Assembly (NCBI RefSeq): GCF_902459465.1
Contig: NC_047066.1
Coordinates: 11,163,047-11,227,046 of the forward strand
From: Asterias rubens
Taxonomy: Eukaryota; Echinodermata; Asteroidea; Forcipulatida; Asteriidae
Reading direction: 5' to 3'
Length of the DNA: 64,000 bases
Shown: in pieces, positions 1 to 11,473 of the stretch
Numbering within the stretch: the stretch's first letter is position 1
Layout: every line of letters begins with the position of its first letter
Position numbers and translations under genes: made by a program
The notes under the pieces: model-generated
Told to the model about the DNA's origin: nothing
What the model saw: only the letters and a program-made list of their open reading frames with translations
Database searches by the model: none

Positions 1-124
1 AGTCCAAAGGCAAGTGTTTGCAAATCCGTTTCACATTTTAAGATATACATGATCATTGTAATATAGGCCTACGTCTGTTTCCCAGTATTCACACTGTTAC
101 AAAAATCAGATGTATTTATTAAGA

Positions 125-512
125 TTAAAGGGAAGGTACACGTTTGGTAATATCTCAAAACAAATGTTAACTTCAAAACTGACTTGGTAGTGAACATTGG
201 ATAGCTGTTGACACACGTACAGTATTAAACATTGTGAGAAATGGCTCCCTCTGAAGTACATGTAGCATAAGTTTTGAAATAGAGGTAATTTCTCACTAAA
301 ATAATAAAAGACTTCTAGCTAGAAGTCTTTAATTCCTATCTGAACGCACACAAATTCGTCCATCAAGGATGGTTTTTTTTTTCATCATTTTCTCCCAACT
401 CCGATGACCAATTGAGCTCAAATTTTCAGAGTTGTTACTTTATGCATTTGTTGAGATGCACCTAGTGAGAACCGGGTCTTTGACAATTACCAATAGTGTA
501 CCTTCCCTTTAA
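125..512 (-). mobile_element. Family A TTAA element, divergent subfamily
   Basis: Ends TTAAAGGGAAGGTACA and its complement TGTACCTTCCCTTTAA. The interior matches family A (GGCTCCCTCTGAAGTA, GAGCTCAAATTTTC). Its centre holds a 24-bp perfect palindrome (307-330) with half-site AAAGACTTCTAG. Confidence 0.8.
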
Positions 513-1347
513 CAAAGGTTTAGGGTGCAGCACAGTGCCAGAGTGGTGTTGCTTATCTCAAATGGGTCCAATGCGTCCCTACGTCAGGACTTAACTCGTC
601 CTAAGTCCTCAGACTAATCCTTACGAAGAGTTTTGTGAAATCGACGACTGGTATTTTCTTTGCAGTAAAGGGATATGAAGAAACGCACTACCTATGTACA
701 TGTACTAAAGCCGGTAAGAACAGAAGTATGCTAAGCACAAAACAAAATCAAGCTTTGGCAGAAACTGTGTACCAGTCAAAATACCATGAAATTCACATAA
801 ATAAAAAAACTAAAAAAACTAAATGTTTGCTGAAATGAAATTTGCTGAGAAGTATTTTCTGCTTTAACAGGTTGTTGAAGTGTAGCCCAGAACACCAACC
901 ATTTGTTGTGTTGTTTTACACTCAAACATGAACACTTAAACAGATTAGGAAATATAAATTAATTGACTCTACCAAAAACCACTGATATAATATCCCTTTA
1001 AGAATCATAAAGACAATGGTGTGACAGTCCTAATATTACCCTGTATTTGCCAATGGTTGAGTGCAGGTCGTCGGCCCAGTGTTCTTTATGTTCATTCAAT
1101 GTACTATTTTTAATTGCTTCTCTTTTGCTTTCCTCGAAAAGCATGTGATAAAATAAATACATAAAATCCTTCAATTCCTAGTTTTGCATGAATATACCAA
1201 TTTTGTCCATTGGCAACTATAGGTTCATCGATACAAGCCCTACTGTATGGGTTTCTAGATAGATTTGTTTTACTTGAGTGGAAACTAAGACAGAAAGAGA
1301 GAAAGAAACAAACAAATATCAATGGTAGAAATCAAAAGTACTTCGGT
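513..1347. other. Intergenic, no gene seen
   Basis: Holds a fragment (about 545-640) of the CGTCCTAA repeat family and otherwise AT-rich DNA without recognisable coding or RNA signals. Confidence 0.6.
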
Positions 1348-1353
1348 CTGAAG

Positions 1354-2428
1354 CAGGCCTCAAATTTCCCGGCGGCCACGACGGCCATGGCCGCCGGTGC
1401 CCTGCTTACTGGCCGTGGTGCCCCGAGAAAATCTGACATTTTCGCGGCCAAAAAGGCCGTGCCCTTTTTCTCCGATGGCCGCCGTGCCCTTTTTGAGATC
1501 AAAATTTATGTTTTGATACACCACCACCATCCGTCTGTGTGCACATAAAATCAAACACTTACATGTACATTCTATATTAATACACGCACACAGAGCGCGG
1601 TCGGTTGAATGCTCATCACACGGAATTTAAACGGACGGCAGCATATCCATGCAGTGCATGTGTGTGTGCACGATGCAGAACGAACGACAGACGTGCATCC
1701 ATCATAGACATTGTGTACTCGAAGTTTATACACGGGCCGGATGTACTTGCAACGACCATTTGAGAACAATCGCACTGGTACTCATCTTGCAACATGCGTA
1801 CCCACGCAAGGTTGTCCATGATGGGTACCAGCTAATCACAATTTCGGTTCCATTCGAGGTTGGGCGTCCGCCTATTCCACTGGTGTTGTGCTTGTTCACT
1901 GGTACTCGTACATGTTTGTGCACGTGGGCCATGTTACGTAAATCACACATCATGTACATGTACATGAAAAGTACATGTACATGTACTTTACATGTACATG
2001 TATGTCCGTTGAATAAATCTCCGCTCTGCACACAGTCAAGTGACAGCTCATTGTTTACGTCCGGCCGTCGCAACAAAATCTCCGCTGCACACAGTTAAGT
2101 GACAGTTCATTGTTTACGTCTGGCCATCGCAACAAAAAATGGATGCTTACTTTTACTTCCCATTAATCAATAAAATTAAATACATTTAAAAATACTTGAT
2201 GTTTTTTTGTTACAGGAAAGCAAAAGTAATGAAATGGTTCATTAAAATAGCCTTCATGGACCTGAACAGAAATTGTTTCATGATCTTTATTTTTTATGGC
2301 CTTGATGCCCTTTTTGAAATTTTAAGTTGGCCTTGGTGCCCTACCCCATGGCCTTGGTGCCCTTTCAAAATTTGACAAATTCAAGGCCAAAGTGGCCTTG
2401 CCCTAAAAATCGGGAAATTTGAGGCCTG
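1354..2428 (+). mobile_element. Fold-back element with GGCC/GTGCCCT repeats and 6-bp target duplication
   Basis: 1,075 bp with 18-bp perfect inverted ends CAGGCCTCAAATTTCCCG, flanked on both sides by CTGAAG (1348-1353 and 2429-2434). Subterminal DNA repeats a GGCC..GTGCCCT unit. The middle holds interlocking GTACATGTACATG palindromes (about 1950-2000). Open frames inside are not protein-like. The superfamily is not assigned. Confidence 0.85.
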
Positions 2429-2434
2429 CTGAAG

Positions 2435-3234
2435 ATATCTTGTCCTAAATTCAAAGGTCACAATACAATTTTGTTGGCTGAACAAAATACTATAGCAGTT
2501 GGTGAATGTTAAATTACGCTTGTTTTGTTTATTTTTTTAGTTTTGTGTTTTTTATTTCAACTAGTGCCCCAAACAAGGCTAAAAAGCCACTCTGTGTAAA
2601 TGGGACAACCAGAAGGAAAACAGAAATTTGGTTTACTGTTACGTTAAAATATTAACGATGAATATAGGAATACTATTTATAGGAATGTTTTGGTTTTTGG
2701 TGGAAATAGAATAGACAAGATTACAAACACTTATCTGCACTTTACGTGAATACACTCCGATAATGAAGGTTTCCCCCAGCCAATTTCAGTAAAAATGAAA
2801 TAGGTTATATTAACACGCATTCAATTCACGATTTCCTATTTCAATCAAACTCAGGTTTTTTTTAGTTTTTTTTTAAGGTGCTATATATATAATTGTGTGT
2901 TTTTGCACACATGGCAGTCAACACTACATTTTTCACAGTTCTCCGGTTTAATTTCAACAATGTCTATTTACAAACAATGAAAATGAATGGCTGATCAGCC
3001 TCTTGCTGTTGGCATTTGCGAAGTTCAATGATCTTTACGACCTACATGTATACAAATTTGAAGGCTCTTATTTGACCAGTGAATGCTAAACTATTGACAA
3101 TCAACTACAAAACGGAGCAATCTTATTTAACCGAAATTGAACATGCTGGATCAATCAGACTGGTTTTCATTGAGACAGATGGTTGTTGAAATTGGTCAGG
3201 AAAAAATATTTTAACTTTTAACAGAAGCGTTTTG
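2435..3234. other. Intergenic, nothing recognised
   Basis: AT-rich single-copy-looking DNA with homopolymer T runs. Confidence 0.55.
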
Positions 3235-3605
3235 TGGTTTGTTTTTAAAGTGTATAAGTACTTTTTGTAGGACAAAAAACACAATGTCCACAGATGTACA
3301 CTAAACTTACACAGTTTGAAGATACTCATACTGTAGTAGAAAGCTTCCCTTAAAATAATACTTGCTGAGGTGCTGTAGTTTCTGAGAAATGAGTAAAATA
3401 ATTTTTGTCTCAGTGATTATTTTAGCATGTAAGAACGTATTTTCATGACATTGTTTTACTCATTTACTCATTCTCAAAAACTACAGCACCGCAGAAGGTA
3501 ATGTTTTAAGGTGCGCTTTCTACTACCATTATCTTCAACCGGTGTAGTTTAATGTAAATCTGTGGACATTGCGTTTTGTGTTACAAAAAGTACCCAAATC
3601 CTTCA
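3235..3605. mobile_element. Long imperfect inverted repeat (fold-back element)
   Basis: Left arm has TACTTTTTGTAGGACAAAAA, ACACAATGTCCACAGATGTA and GAGGTGCTGTAGTTT; the right arm repeats these in reverse complement. Relatives are at 39225-39420 and 63040-63200. Confidence 0.75.
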
Positions 3606-4393
3606 AAACGTGTAAAGGTGGTAGCCTGTTTGATGTGGAGAGGGAGATAACACACTTTTATGTTTTAAAATTCAACTTGCAAATTCCTTTCAAAAGGGTT
3701 CAACAAAATCTTACACTGAATATTTACCAGTAAAAGCATGGTATCCAAGGGCATACATTGTTAGTACTTTTTGGTTATACAGTCTATTTTTATGATCCAG
3801 GCAAAAAAATGTTTCCGTCACAAAAGAAATCCTGGGCAGAACCCTGTGTAATATTATGTGTCGTTCCTTAAAATGCAAATTTACTTTTAATAAGGAACAA
3901 CCTACTCCGCGGTAGTGGAATAAGGAAAGACAGTTCTCTATGAACAAACTCTACCTGGCAAGTACATTGTAGATACATGTACACACATGGTGTTATCACA
4001 AACCAAATATATATATATTGATACCTCCCACTCCCATGCAATGCCTCAAGTCCTAACTGCAATGCCTCAAATCCCATAGACTGTATAAGCTTCAGTTATA
4101 CCATACACCTGTTCATGTATGAGATACATCATAATTTCTAACTACAGTGTACATTCTAAGCAATCTTGTTGTACCACAGTGTACACTGTGAATTCTTGTT
4201 TGTCATGAACAATCACTTAATGTACTACAAATACTCAAGTGCATCTAGAACCTGCAAAATAAGACCTGATAATGAGACTTGACTTCCTTTTTTTGTTACA
4301 ACACTTAAGAAGAATTCTGCCAAACTGATGTTCATGATTATCTTCAAACCTATTGGTCACACAAGTTTGGGCGTGATTGGCACATGAGGTTTT
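3606..4393. other. Intergenic with one dispersed repeat
   Basis: About 3895-4000 is the reverse complement of 41060-41160 (ACTTGCCAGGTAGA, GAGAACTGTCTT, CTACCGCGGAGTAG); the rest is unassigned. Confidence 0.6.
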
Positions 4394-4798
4394 TTAAAGG
4401 CAGTGGACACTATTGGTAATTGTCAAAGACTAGCCTTCACAGTTGGTGTATCTCAACATACGCATAAAACAACCATCCTGTGAAAATTTGAGCTCAATCG
4501 GTCACCTCCCTGGCGAGATAATAATGAAACAAAAAAAACACCCATGTCACACGAAGTTGTGTGCGTTTAGACATGTTACATGTAGATGGTTGATTTCGAG
4601 ACCTCAAGTTCTAAATCTGAGGTCTCAAAATCAGAAATTTGTGGAAAATTACTTCTTTCTTGAAAACTATGGCACTTCAGAGGGAGCCGTTTCTCCAGAT
4701 TTTATACCATCAACCTCTCCCCATTACTTGTCACCAAGAAAGGTTTTATGCTAATAATTATTTTCAGTAATTACCAATAGTGTCTATACTGCCTTTAA
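4394..4798 (+). mobile_element. Family A TTAA element
   Basis: Reference description of family A. The element is about 390 bp. Inverted ends start TTAAAGGCAGTGGACACTAT and continue with GGTAATT. The interior carries, in order, TGTATCTCAACATA, GAGCTCAATCGGTC, CACCCTTGTCACACGAAGTT, a central hairpin GATTTCGAGACCTCA...TGAGGTCTCGAAATC (imperfect in this copy), CAGAGGGAGCCGTTTCTC and TTTTATGCTAATAATTATTT. The TTAA at each end fits TTAA-specific insertion (piggyBac or Kolobok type). There is no coding capacity, so it depends on a transposase elsewhere. Strand calls across the family are arbitrary: + means GAGCTCAATCGGTC reads forward. Confidence 0.9.
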
Positions 4799-4876
4799 AA
4801 AGCAAGCATCATCGGGGGCATTTACCCGCAGTACGTGCAAACCTTAATACTTCACTTAATTGATGCATATTTTAGG

Positions 4877-4926
4877 CATTGAGGAGAACCTTACTGGTAA
4901 CCATTGAGGAGAACCTTACTGGTAAC
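4877..4926. repeat. Two-copy 25-bp tandem repeat
   Basis: CATTGAGGAGAACCTTACTG plus GTAAC, twice in a row. Confidence 0.9.
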
Positions 4927-5249
4927 CATCAACATCATAAAGCGCTCATAAAACTTTATGAAACCTGTGTGGGTTTAACTGCTGGTTTTATTAACGTTTT
5001 GCTGCCTTGTACTTGTGTATATTAGCACCCAACTTCATAGAGCTGTTAAGCACAATTATTTGCTAAGCACAGATAAATTATGCTTAGCTAAAACAGGTTA
5101 CCACCCGAAAAGAAATGAAACGATGAAGAAGATAATAACTCCAATATGGTTAATTGACATCTTGCACCAAGGGTGAGAGCACACAAATAAAGTCTTCACT
5201 TTGACCCTTGGCCCTGGACTGCTTAAAGCACAAATAAAGCAGTTTAAAC
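4927..5249. other. Intergenic
   Basis: Contains half of a 34498-type fold-back element at 5027-5105 (CAACTTCATAGAGCTGTTAA). Confidence 0.55.
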
Positions 5250-5672
5250 AAAGGCAGTGGACACTATTGGTTATAATTAATTTTAGTAATTACCAATGGT
5301 AATTACTAAAAATAATTGTTACCTTAAACCCTTACTTAGTAAGTTGGTAACGAGAATGTGGAGCTGTTGATAGTATAAAACATTGTGAGAAACGGCTCCC
5401 TCTGAAGTAACGTAGTTTTCGAGAAAGGAGTAATTTTCCACGAATTTGATTTTGAGACGTCAACAGAATTAGATTTTGAGGTCTTGAAATCAAGCATCTG
5501 AAAGCACACAACTTTGTGTGTCAAGGGTGTTTTTTTCTTCATTATTATCTCACAACTTCGACGACCAATTGAGCTCAAATTTTTACAGGTTTGTTATTTT
5601 ATGCACATGTTGAGATACACCAAGTGAGAAGACTGGTCTTTGACAATTACCACTAGTGCCCAGTGTCTTTAA
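5250..5672 (-). mobile_element. Family A TTAA element
   Basis: Nearly full copy, slightly longer than usual because of a small internal duplication near the left end (GGTAATTACTAAAAATAATT region, 5270-5320). Confidence 0.85.
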
Positions 5673-5854
5673 TAATAAAGCACACATAAAGCAGTCAAGC
5701 ACAACACAATCCTGCTGTAAACCAGAATGAGGTTACCATGTTTTGATGAGAAGCAGAGTGTGGATTTGGGTTCCACTCTTGGCACAGACAATTGTGTCCT
5801 TAAGCAAAATACTTGACAATTGTTGTTTGTGTCATGACCGTGAAAGAAAAGGAA

Positions 5855-6065
5855 GTTTCACTAGAGACAGGTCTTTTGCTTCAGCTGCACCATGTATCTG
5901 GAACTCTCTACCACTTTGAATCTCAGATCTTGTCTTTGTACCCCAAAAATCAAATCTCTTCTCAACACTAATTATCTCATGCCACAGGTTTTCAAGGACT
6001 AATTTTGTTGTGTCTGTTTTCTATCGTTTTGGTTTTGGTTTTACTGCACCTTGATGAGCACCAAC
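5855..6065 (+). mobile_element. LINE 3' fragment
   Basis: Degenerate match to the LINE end at 61346-61560: a WNSLPL-like block interrupted by a stop, then a block corresponding to NFVVSVF..FGFTAP, then GCACCTTGATGAGCACC at the 3' end. Confidence 0.6.
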
Positions 6066-7271
6066 CGGTGTAAGGACCTATCATAGGCGCATTGCAAGTC
6101 TTTAAAGATGGGCTGCAATACGCGTCATCCAACGCCATCATTGATATATTAACAAGGCAAAAGTGCACGCGTGTACACGCTGCGCGTGACTCTCAGCCAA
6201 TGGTAGCTCTTCACACGTGCACAATTAATCAAATATGGCGGCCGATTTGCGCCAATTGCAATTCATCTATTGCTAAAAAAAATATTCAGTGCAAATACTT
6301 GTATTGTTGAGATAAATTGAGAAGTGGTTTGCCCCGTTTTCATGAAATGATTGGCTGCAGAATGCAACACAGTACCTTCACCTTGTTAACAGTGGCATTA
6401 AAAGTGATCTCATAAATCAACAATATTTATTACCAAGCAAACCTGTACAGTCCATCACTGTGATTTTAACCTTCTGGCGAAGACGTGCCACATAAAAGAC
6501 TTGTTTAGTATGTTTTATTATAAAACATTTTGGGAGCCGCTACCAGCAGTTTCCTTCAAACTTGAAACAAAAAAGAACTGAAGCACCCTAAAAAAAAAAC
6601 TGGAAGCTGTTAAACAAAACAAATTCATGAAAAATATTCTCTTGAGGTTTTTTTTGCAAGTATAGTTATTTTTAAATAATGACCTAAAAAAGGGTCAAAT
6701 TACATATAATCCGTACAATTTGAGTTAATACTTTTAGTCATTTTCTGGGTCAGCCTGACCAGGAAATGAGTCAGACCCCCAAGGACACTGAATCACAGTC
6801 AGTTCTGACCAAGGTAGCTATAGAGTGAACTGTAACCCAATGAATAGGCTTGAAGATAACTACATGTATGCAGAGAATAAACTGAAGAAATAACTATATT
6901 TCCAAATTGGCGACTAGTTCTACAGCTATACGACTGTGGCTAAGAACATATATCTCTTAACACATGAAGACGCAGCAACCAAGCATTATGACGTAGCCAT
7001 ATACATTCGCCAATTCGTACACGGCACCAAACTGAGACCATCAACAATGTAACTAGAACTCGCATGAAACCAGTCTGCAGAGCCTATTCGTAAATCTACC
7101 TCGCTTACAAGACGTACGCCATCATTAATAGCAATAACTTTCGCAAATATCCTTTGCGCTAGCGCTAACTGTTGAATGAGAAGCATGTTGGTCAAGCTTA
7201 CGAGTACTTGCTATATGAACAACCCACGCTTGACGACACACAAGGTATGACCACACTTTATGACAGCTCCT
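6066..7271. other. Intergenic, nothing firmly recognised
   Basis: A CpG-rich patch at about 6165-6255 includes ATATGGCGGCC, a YY1-like core often seen near promoters, but no gene could be attached to it. Confidence 0.45.
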
Positions 7272-7528
7272 GGGCCCAATTTCATGGCTCTGCTTACCGC
7301 CGAATTCTGCGCTTAATATCACGATTCCCTGCTTACATGTACATGCAAGCGCCAAATTTATGCACTAGCCTTGTAAGCATAGAATGCCTAGTAACGTGAA
7401 GTACGCACGCGCAGAAGCCAGAATTCACCGCTAACCCGTGAAATACGCTTGCCGTAAACACTAGAATTCCCTGCTTCCGTAAGTGCCGGTTCTGTGCTTA
7501 CGGTAAGCAGAGCCATGAAATTGGGCCC
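7272..7528. mobile_element. Fold-back element with GGGCCCAATTTCATGGCTCT ends
   Basis: Inverted ends of about 28 bp starting GGGCCCAATTTCATGGCTCT, with internal GTAAGCA/TGCTTAC repeats. Same family as 35529-35715. Confidence 0.8.
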
Positions 7529-7738
7529 TGGCCGAGAGCCAAGTTGCACATGAGTATTCAGCTACCACATGACATAAGCCTACGTTCTCTCAAGGTTGTA
7601 TACAGCGCCTTGAGTACCTTGTTTGATGCGCTATATTCTTTTATATAACACCCAAGCAGATCCTTGCCATTTGATTGGAGGATTGTCCGTCACGTGATAG
7701 CAAATAAAAGTACCATTGTACGCTGAGTCACTCGCCGT

Positions 7739-7823
7739 GCTTTTTCGTTCCATCCGAAAAGTACCATTGCACGCTGGCACGCTGCCAGCGTGCAATGGTA
7801 CTTTTCGGATGGAACGAAAAAGC
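7739..7823. repeat. Perfect hairpin, 41-bp arms, 3-base loop
   Basis: Left arm 7739-7779 begins GCTTTTTCGTTCCATCCGAA; right arm 7783-7823 is its exact complement; the loop is CGC. A diverged part of the arm (AAAGTACCATTGTACGCTGA) also sits just to the left at 7707. Confidence 0.95.
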
Positions 7824-7996
7824 TGAGTAAAAACATCACTGCGTGCGCGTGTCTTTGGTAACGCAGCAGGTGTTACTGCAAGAAGGCATAGTAAAATTAC
7901 TAGCATTCGGCTTCTACAGTTGAAATTGTTTGTTTTGAAAGTTGTTTCTTTCAATCAAAATGACAAAGTTCTACTTGGATGTTATATAAAACAAAT

Positions 7997-8149
7997 AATG
8001 AATGTTTTTCATTCGTGCAATGGTGCGAATATGTTCATTCGTTGAAAGCTGGAATGTTCCATTCAACTCGGCTCCGCCTCGTTGAATAGAACATTCCATC
8101 TTTCAACTCATGAACATATTCGCACCATTGCACTCATAAACATTCATTG
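7997..8149. mobile_element. Long hairpin element, about 70-bp arms
   Basis: Arms pair AATGAATGTTTTTCATTCGT with its near complement at the right, then TGCAATGGTGCGAATATGTT and GAATGTTC. The loop is about 18 bases around GGCTCCGCC. Confidence 0.8.
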
Positions 8150-8477
8150 TGTACAATATTATTATTATAAAAATACCGTTCCGAATCAATGGGTACCAGT
8201 AGAATAGACAGCTATAAAAAATATTAGAGGCAGCCATTTTCCATCATACTTGCCCGACGCTGATCAATGTGTTTAGCATTTAAAAAGCAAAACATGAAAC
8301 AAAACTGCTCAGTATCGACTCAACTGTCCACAAAAAAGTTTGACATTTACCACAGTGTTGTCAACCTACACATATTCACTTAGCTTACAGCTTCTTTTGT
8401 GTAGCTATAGATTTCAGCCCAATCTCACTACATACATGTACAGACACAGTTGACTTCCAGGAGCTCTAGCTTACAAC
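8150..8477. other. Upstream region of GPCR copy 1
   Basis: AT-rich 5' flank. A ttgacttccag acceptor-like site ends at 8460, so part may be intron. Confidence 0.45.
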
Positions 8478-9557
8478 ATGGAATCAAATTACTGCAGAGT
8501 GACTTATTACATCGAGGAGGAGGATGTTTCAGCGTGGATTTATCCTCCAGCAGACGACATCATTATTACCATCATCTTACCAATCTTAATGGGTCTTGGT
8601 CTAATCAGCAACTCTACTTTTCTTCTCATCATTTTCCGCATCCCGAAAATGAGATCCGATACTAACATCATCTTGGCACATTTGGCAATATCTGACCTAC
8701 TGTTCCTGGCCACTTCAGTACTACAGTATATGTGGAGCTATTATACCTCGATAGTCATCTATAATGAGCCCTACCAGAGCTCAGCTGGATGTGTGATTCA
8801 TGCTGGATTGACAAATATTGGCTACTTTGCAGCTATTCTGTTGGTAACAATGGTGTCCTTTGAAAGATACCTTGCAATGTGTCATCCTGTGAAACATCTT
8901 AAGATCCGTGGAAGGAAACGAACTAACAGACTTGTTGCTATCTGCTGGGTTGTTGGGATCGTAATTTCTGCTTTGACAGTACCCTTGTGGGCTGATTATC
9001 AAACTGATATGTGCCTCCGATGGCCTGAAAATGACACTTACCAGGGATTTCCTTCAACAATGTCGTATTGTCGCCCGTTAGCGCCTTGGATAATACACGT
9101 TGTCATACCATTGTTGAACTTTCCCTGGACCATATTAATGGTTGCTAACGTTTTTATGTTTGTTGGTATCGTTCGGGCGTTGCACAACCGCGTTGGTGCC
9201 AACGTGGTAAAAGATGATCAGAAGGCACAACAAGTAAGGAACCAAGTTGCTAAGATGCTGGTTGTGAATGGTATCATTTTCTTCATCTGTCATATCCCAT
9301 ATCGCGTGTTCAGTTTCAGTTGGTGGATTTGTTACGTTGCCCAGATCCCCAATCCACTAGACCTTGTGTTTGGGGACACATTGCAGAAGTGGATCACAGC
9401 CCTTCCTCAGCTAATCAACACTTGTATAAATCCATTGATATACGGTGCGATGAACTCGCAATACCGTCTAGCATTCAAACAGGTGTTTCTCTGCAAAGCA
9501 AAACAACGGCCTAGGTCTGTTTCTACAATGAGTCGAACAGAGATGACTGGTGTCTAA
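8478..9557 (+). CDS. Class A (rhodopsin-like) GPCR, peptide-receptor type, copy 1
   Basis: Seven-transmembrane G-protein-coupled receptor of 359 residues with an uninterrupted coding region, expected in the plasma membrane. Seen: Asn45 of TM1, LAHLAISDLLFL with Asp73 in TM2, Cys105 before TM3, an ERY triplet (129-131) in place of DRY, Trp157 in TM4, Pro274 in TM6 and NPLIY (318-322) in TM7. A cysteine in the tail (Cys339) could be palmitoylated. The TM6 motif reads ICHIPYR, so the usual toggle tryptophan is histidine. The PYR in TM6 and ERYxAxCHPxK after TM3 recall TRH, neuromedin U and ghrelin receptors; the ligand is unknown. The ATG at 8478 is the first Met of the frame and aligns with the paralogue at 15497. 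A possible 3' splice site (ttgacttccag) just upstream hints at a 5' untranslated exon. A poly(A) signal lies at 9829. Confidence 0.93.
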   Translation: MESNYCRVTYYIEEEDVSAWIYPPADDIIITIILPILMGLGLISNSTFLLIIFRIPKMRSDTNIILAHLAISDLLFLATSVLQYMWSYYTSIVIYNEPYQSSAGCVIHAGLTNIGYFAAILLVTMVSFERYLAMCHPVKHLKIRGRKRTNRLVAICWVVGIVISALTVPLWADYQTDMCLRWPENDTYQGFPSTMSYCRPLAPWIIHVVIPLLNFPWTILMVANVFMFVGIVRALHNRVGANVVKDDQKAQQVRNQVAKMLVVNGIIFFICHIPYRVFSFSWWICYVAQIPNPLDLVFGDTLQKWITALPQLINTCINPLIYGAMNSQYRLAFKQVFLCKAKQRPRSVSTMSRTEMTGV

Positions 9558-10073
9558 GAATCAAAGTATTAATTTTAACGACATCTTGTTGTAGAAATTA
9601 TACAGTCCTCTTTTTTTAATCAAAAATCAGTGTTCATATTTACGTGTACCATGTACAGTGCAAAAACTGGGGTGTTAAATTGACACCATGGGTGTTGCCA
9701 CTGATGCATTTACTTTTTGAACCTTCATCTTGTATACATGTACATAGAGATTAATGATTTTAAAGTTTCTGTGATGTGTTTTGTAAGTATTAGTAATTTT
9801 ATAATGATTCCAACCGCATGTGGTTGCAAATAAAAATGAACCTTACCTTACCTTAGAAAGATACCAACAAATGAACCAACATTTACACCCTAGGGCGATT
9901 AAATAACATAAACTTCTCTGGTATAAGACAACACCTACATGTACATGGTGTCAATTTTAACACTTCATTCTTTGCAGTGTAGCATATAAATGTTTTACAT
10001 CAACATTTTGGGTAAAATCTGTCGAACATTGGGCCTACTTTAAAGTTATATTGAAAGTTTTAAAATGTTATTG
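9558..10073. other. 3' flank of GPCR copy 1
   Basis: Probable 3' untranslated DNA followed by AT-rich sequence with two GGTGTYA(A/C)..TTAACACC-like blocks (9670 and 9949). Confidence 0.45.
9829..9834 (+). terminator. Candidate poly(A) signal of GPCR copy 1
   Basis: AATAAA about 270 bases after the stop codon of the first GPCR. It is followed by a short TTACC run, so it could also be the tail of a retroelement. Confidence 0.4.
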
Positions 10074-10350
10074 TTAAAGGCACCGGATGTTTGGTAATTG
10101 CCAATGACCAGTATTCTCACTTGGTGGATCCAAACATATATGCATATAAAATAACAAATCTGTGAAAATGTTTGCTCAATTCGTCGTCGAAGTTGCAAAA
10201 GAATAATGAGAGGAAATACACACTTTTGTGTGCTCTCAGATGCCGAAAAAAGACTTCATGTCTGAAGACTTTAATTTTTTGAGTGGGAAATTACCTCTTT
10301 CTCAAAAACTACGTTACTTTGATTATTATCAATAGTGCCCAGTGCCTTAA
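10074..10350 (+). mobile_element. Family A TTAA element, short subfamily
   Basis: Ends TTAAAGGCACCGG. The central hairpin is the AAAGACTTC type rather than the GAGACC type, and the right half is shortened. It abuts a family B element. Confidence 0.75.
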
Positions 10351-10364
10351 AGTAAATGCACAAC

Positions 10365-10722
10365 ATCAGTAAACAGTGTTGTCCAAAGGGCCACACTTTG
10401 TGTATCACAACTTATCTATAAAATAACAAACCTGTGAAAATTTAGGCTCAATCGGTCATCTGAGTCGGGAGAAAATAACTGGAATACCCACCCTTGTTTC
10501 CGCACATTTCGCCGTGTCATGACAAGTGTTTTAAATATATCCAGTATTCTCGATATCGAGAGTTGATAATTGTTTAAATGTTTTCTCAAAAAGTAAAGCA
10601 TTTCATGGAATAATATTTCAAGGGAAGTCTTTCACCATTACCTTCTGTAAACCCTGTAAGTTATTTGTAAATTTGTGAACTTTTAATTTTTGTTCTGTTC
10701 AGAAAGTGTATAAAGGCTTTAA
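10365..10722 (+). mobile_element. Family B element, left end decayed
   Basis: Matches family B from CAGTAAACAGTGTTGTCC to AAAGGCTTTAA. The right 70 bases form the start of the tandem duplication at 10651. Confidence 0.8.
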
Positions 10723-11473
10723 GCGTCATGGAAAACAGTTTTTGGGTAGCGATTGGCTCAACTTGTGTCTGTAACAAACTAAACTTGACAATAGAAAACA
10801 AGATATATCTGTATGTTGTCTTGTCAATTACCAAAGAAGATTGTTCCACTTTCTTACCGGAGAGCAGTTCTTTTATATTTATAGAAGGGCTGAATAAAAG
10901 CCCACTTTAGCAATTTTGTTTGCAAAAGTTTTAGTTTGCAACAATGCTCAACGATACATTTCAATACAAATGAAAACACTGGTTAACGTTTTAAACACGA
11001 AGTGCACATAATATCAAATGGAAACGTAAACAATTTTAGTGCATGTATATTTACATGATGTACCCTGTAAGTTATTTGTAAATTTGTGAACTTTTAATTT
11101 TTGTTCTGTTCAGAAAGTGTATAAAGGCTTTAAGCGTCATGGAAAACAGTTTTTGGGTAGCAATTGGCTCAACTTGTGTCTGTAACAAACTAAACTTGAC
11201 AATAGAAAACAAGATATATCTGTATGTTGTCTTGTCAATTACCAAAGAAGATTGTTCCATTTTCTTACCGGAGAGCAGTTCTTTTATATTTTGGAAGGGC
11301 TGAATAAAAGCCCACTTTAGCAATTTTGTTTGCAAAAGTTTTAGTTTGCAACAATGCTCAACGATACATTTCAATACAAATGAAAACACTGGTTAAAGTT
11401 TTAAACACGAAGTGCACATAATATCAAATGGAAACGTAAACAATTTTAGTGCATGTATATTTACATGATGTAC
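10651..11473. repeat. Two-copy tandem duplication, 411-bp unit
   Basis: Units 10651-11061 and 11062-11473 are almost identical (for example gcgattggctc/gcaattggctc; one four-base difference near 10880/11290). Each begins with ACCCTGTAAGTTATTTGTAA, which is the end of a family B element, so the second unit carries a bare family B right end. Confidence 0.9.

Noticed and set aside
1649-2098. Overlapping 116- and 149-residue frames
   Set aside because: They lie inside the 1354-2428 fold-back element and are built from GTACATGTACATG repeats; not protein-like.
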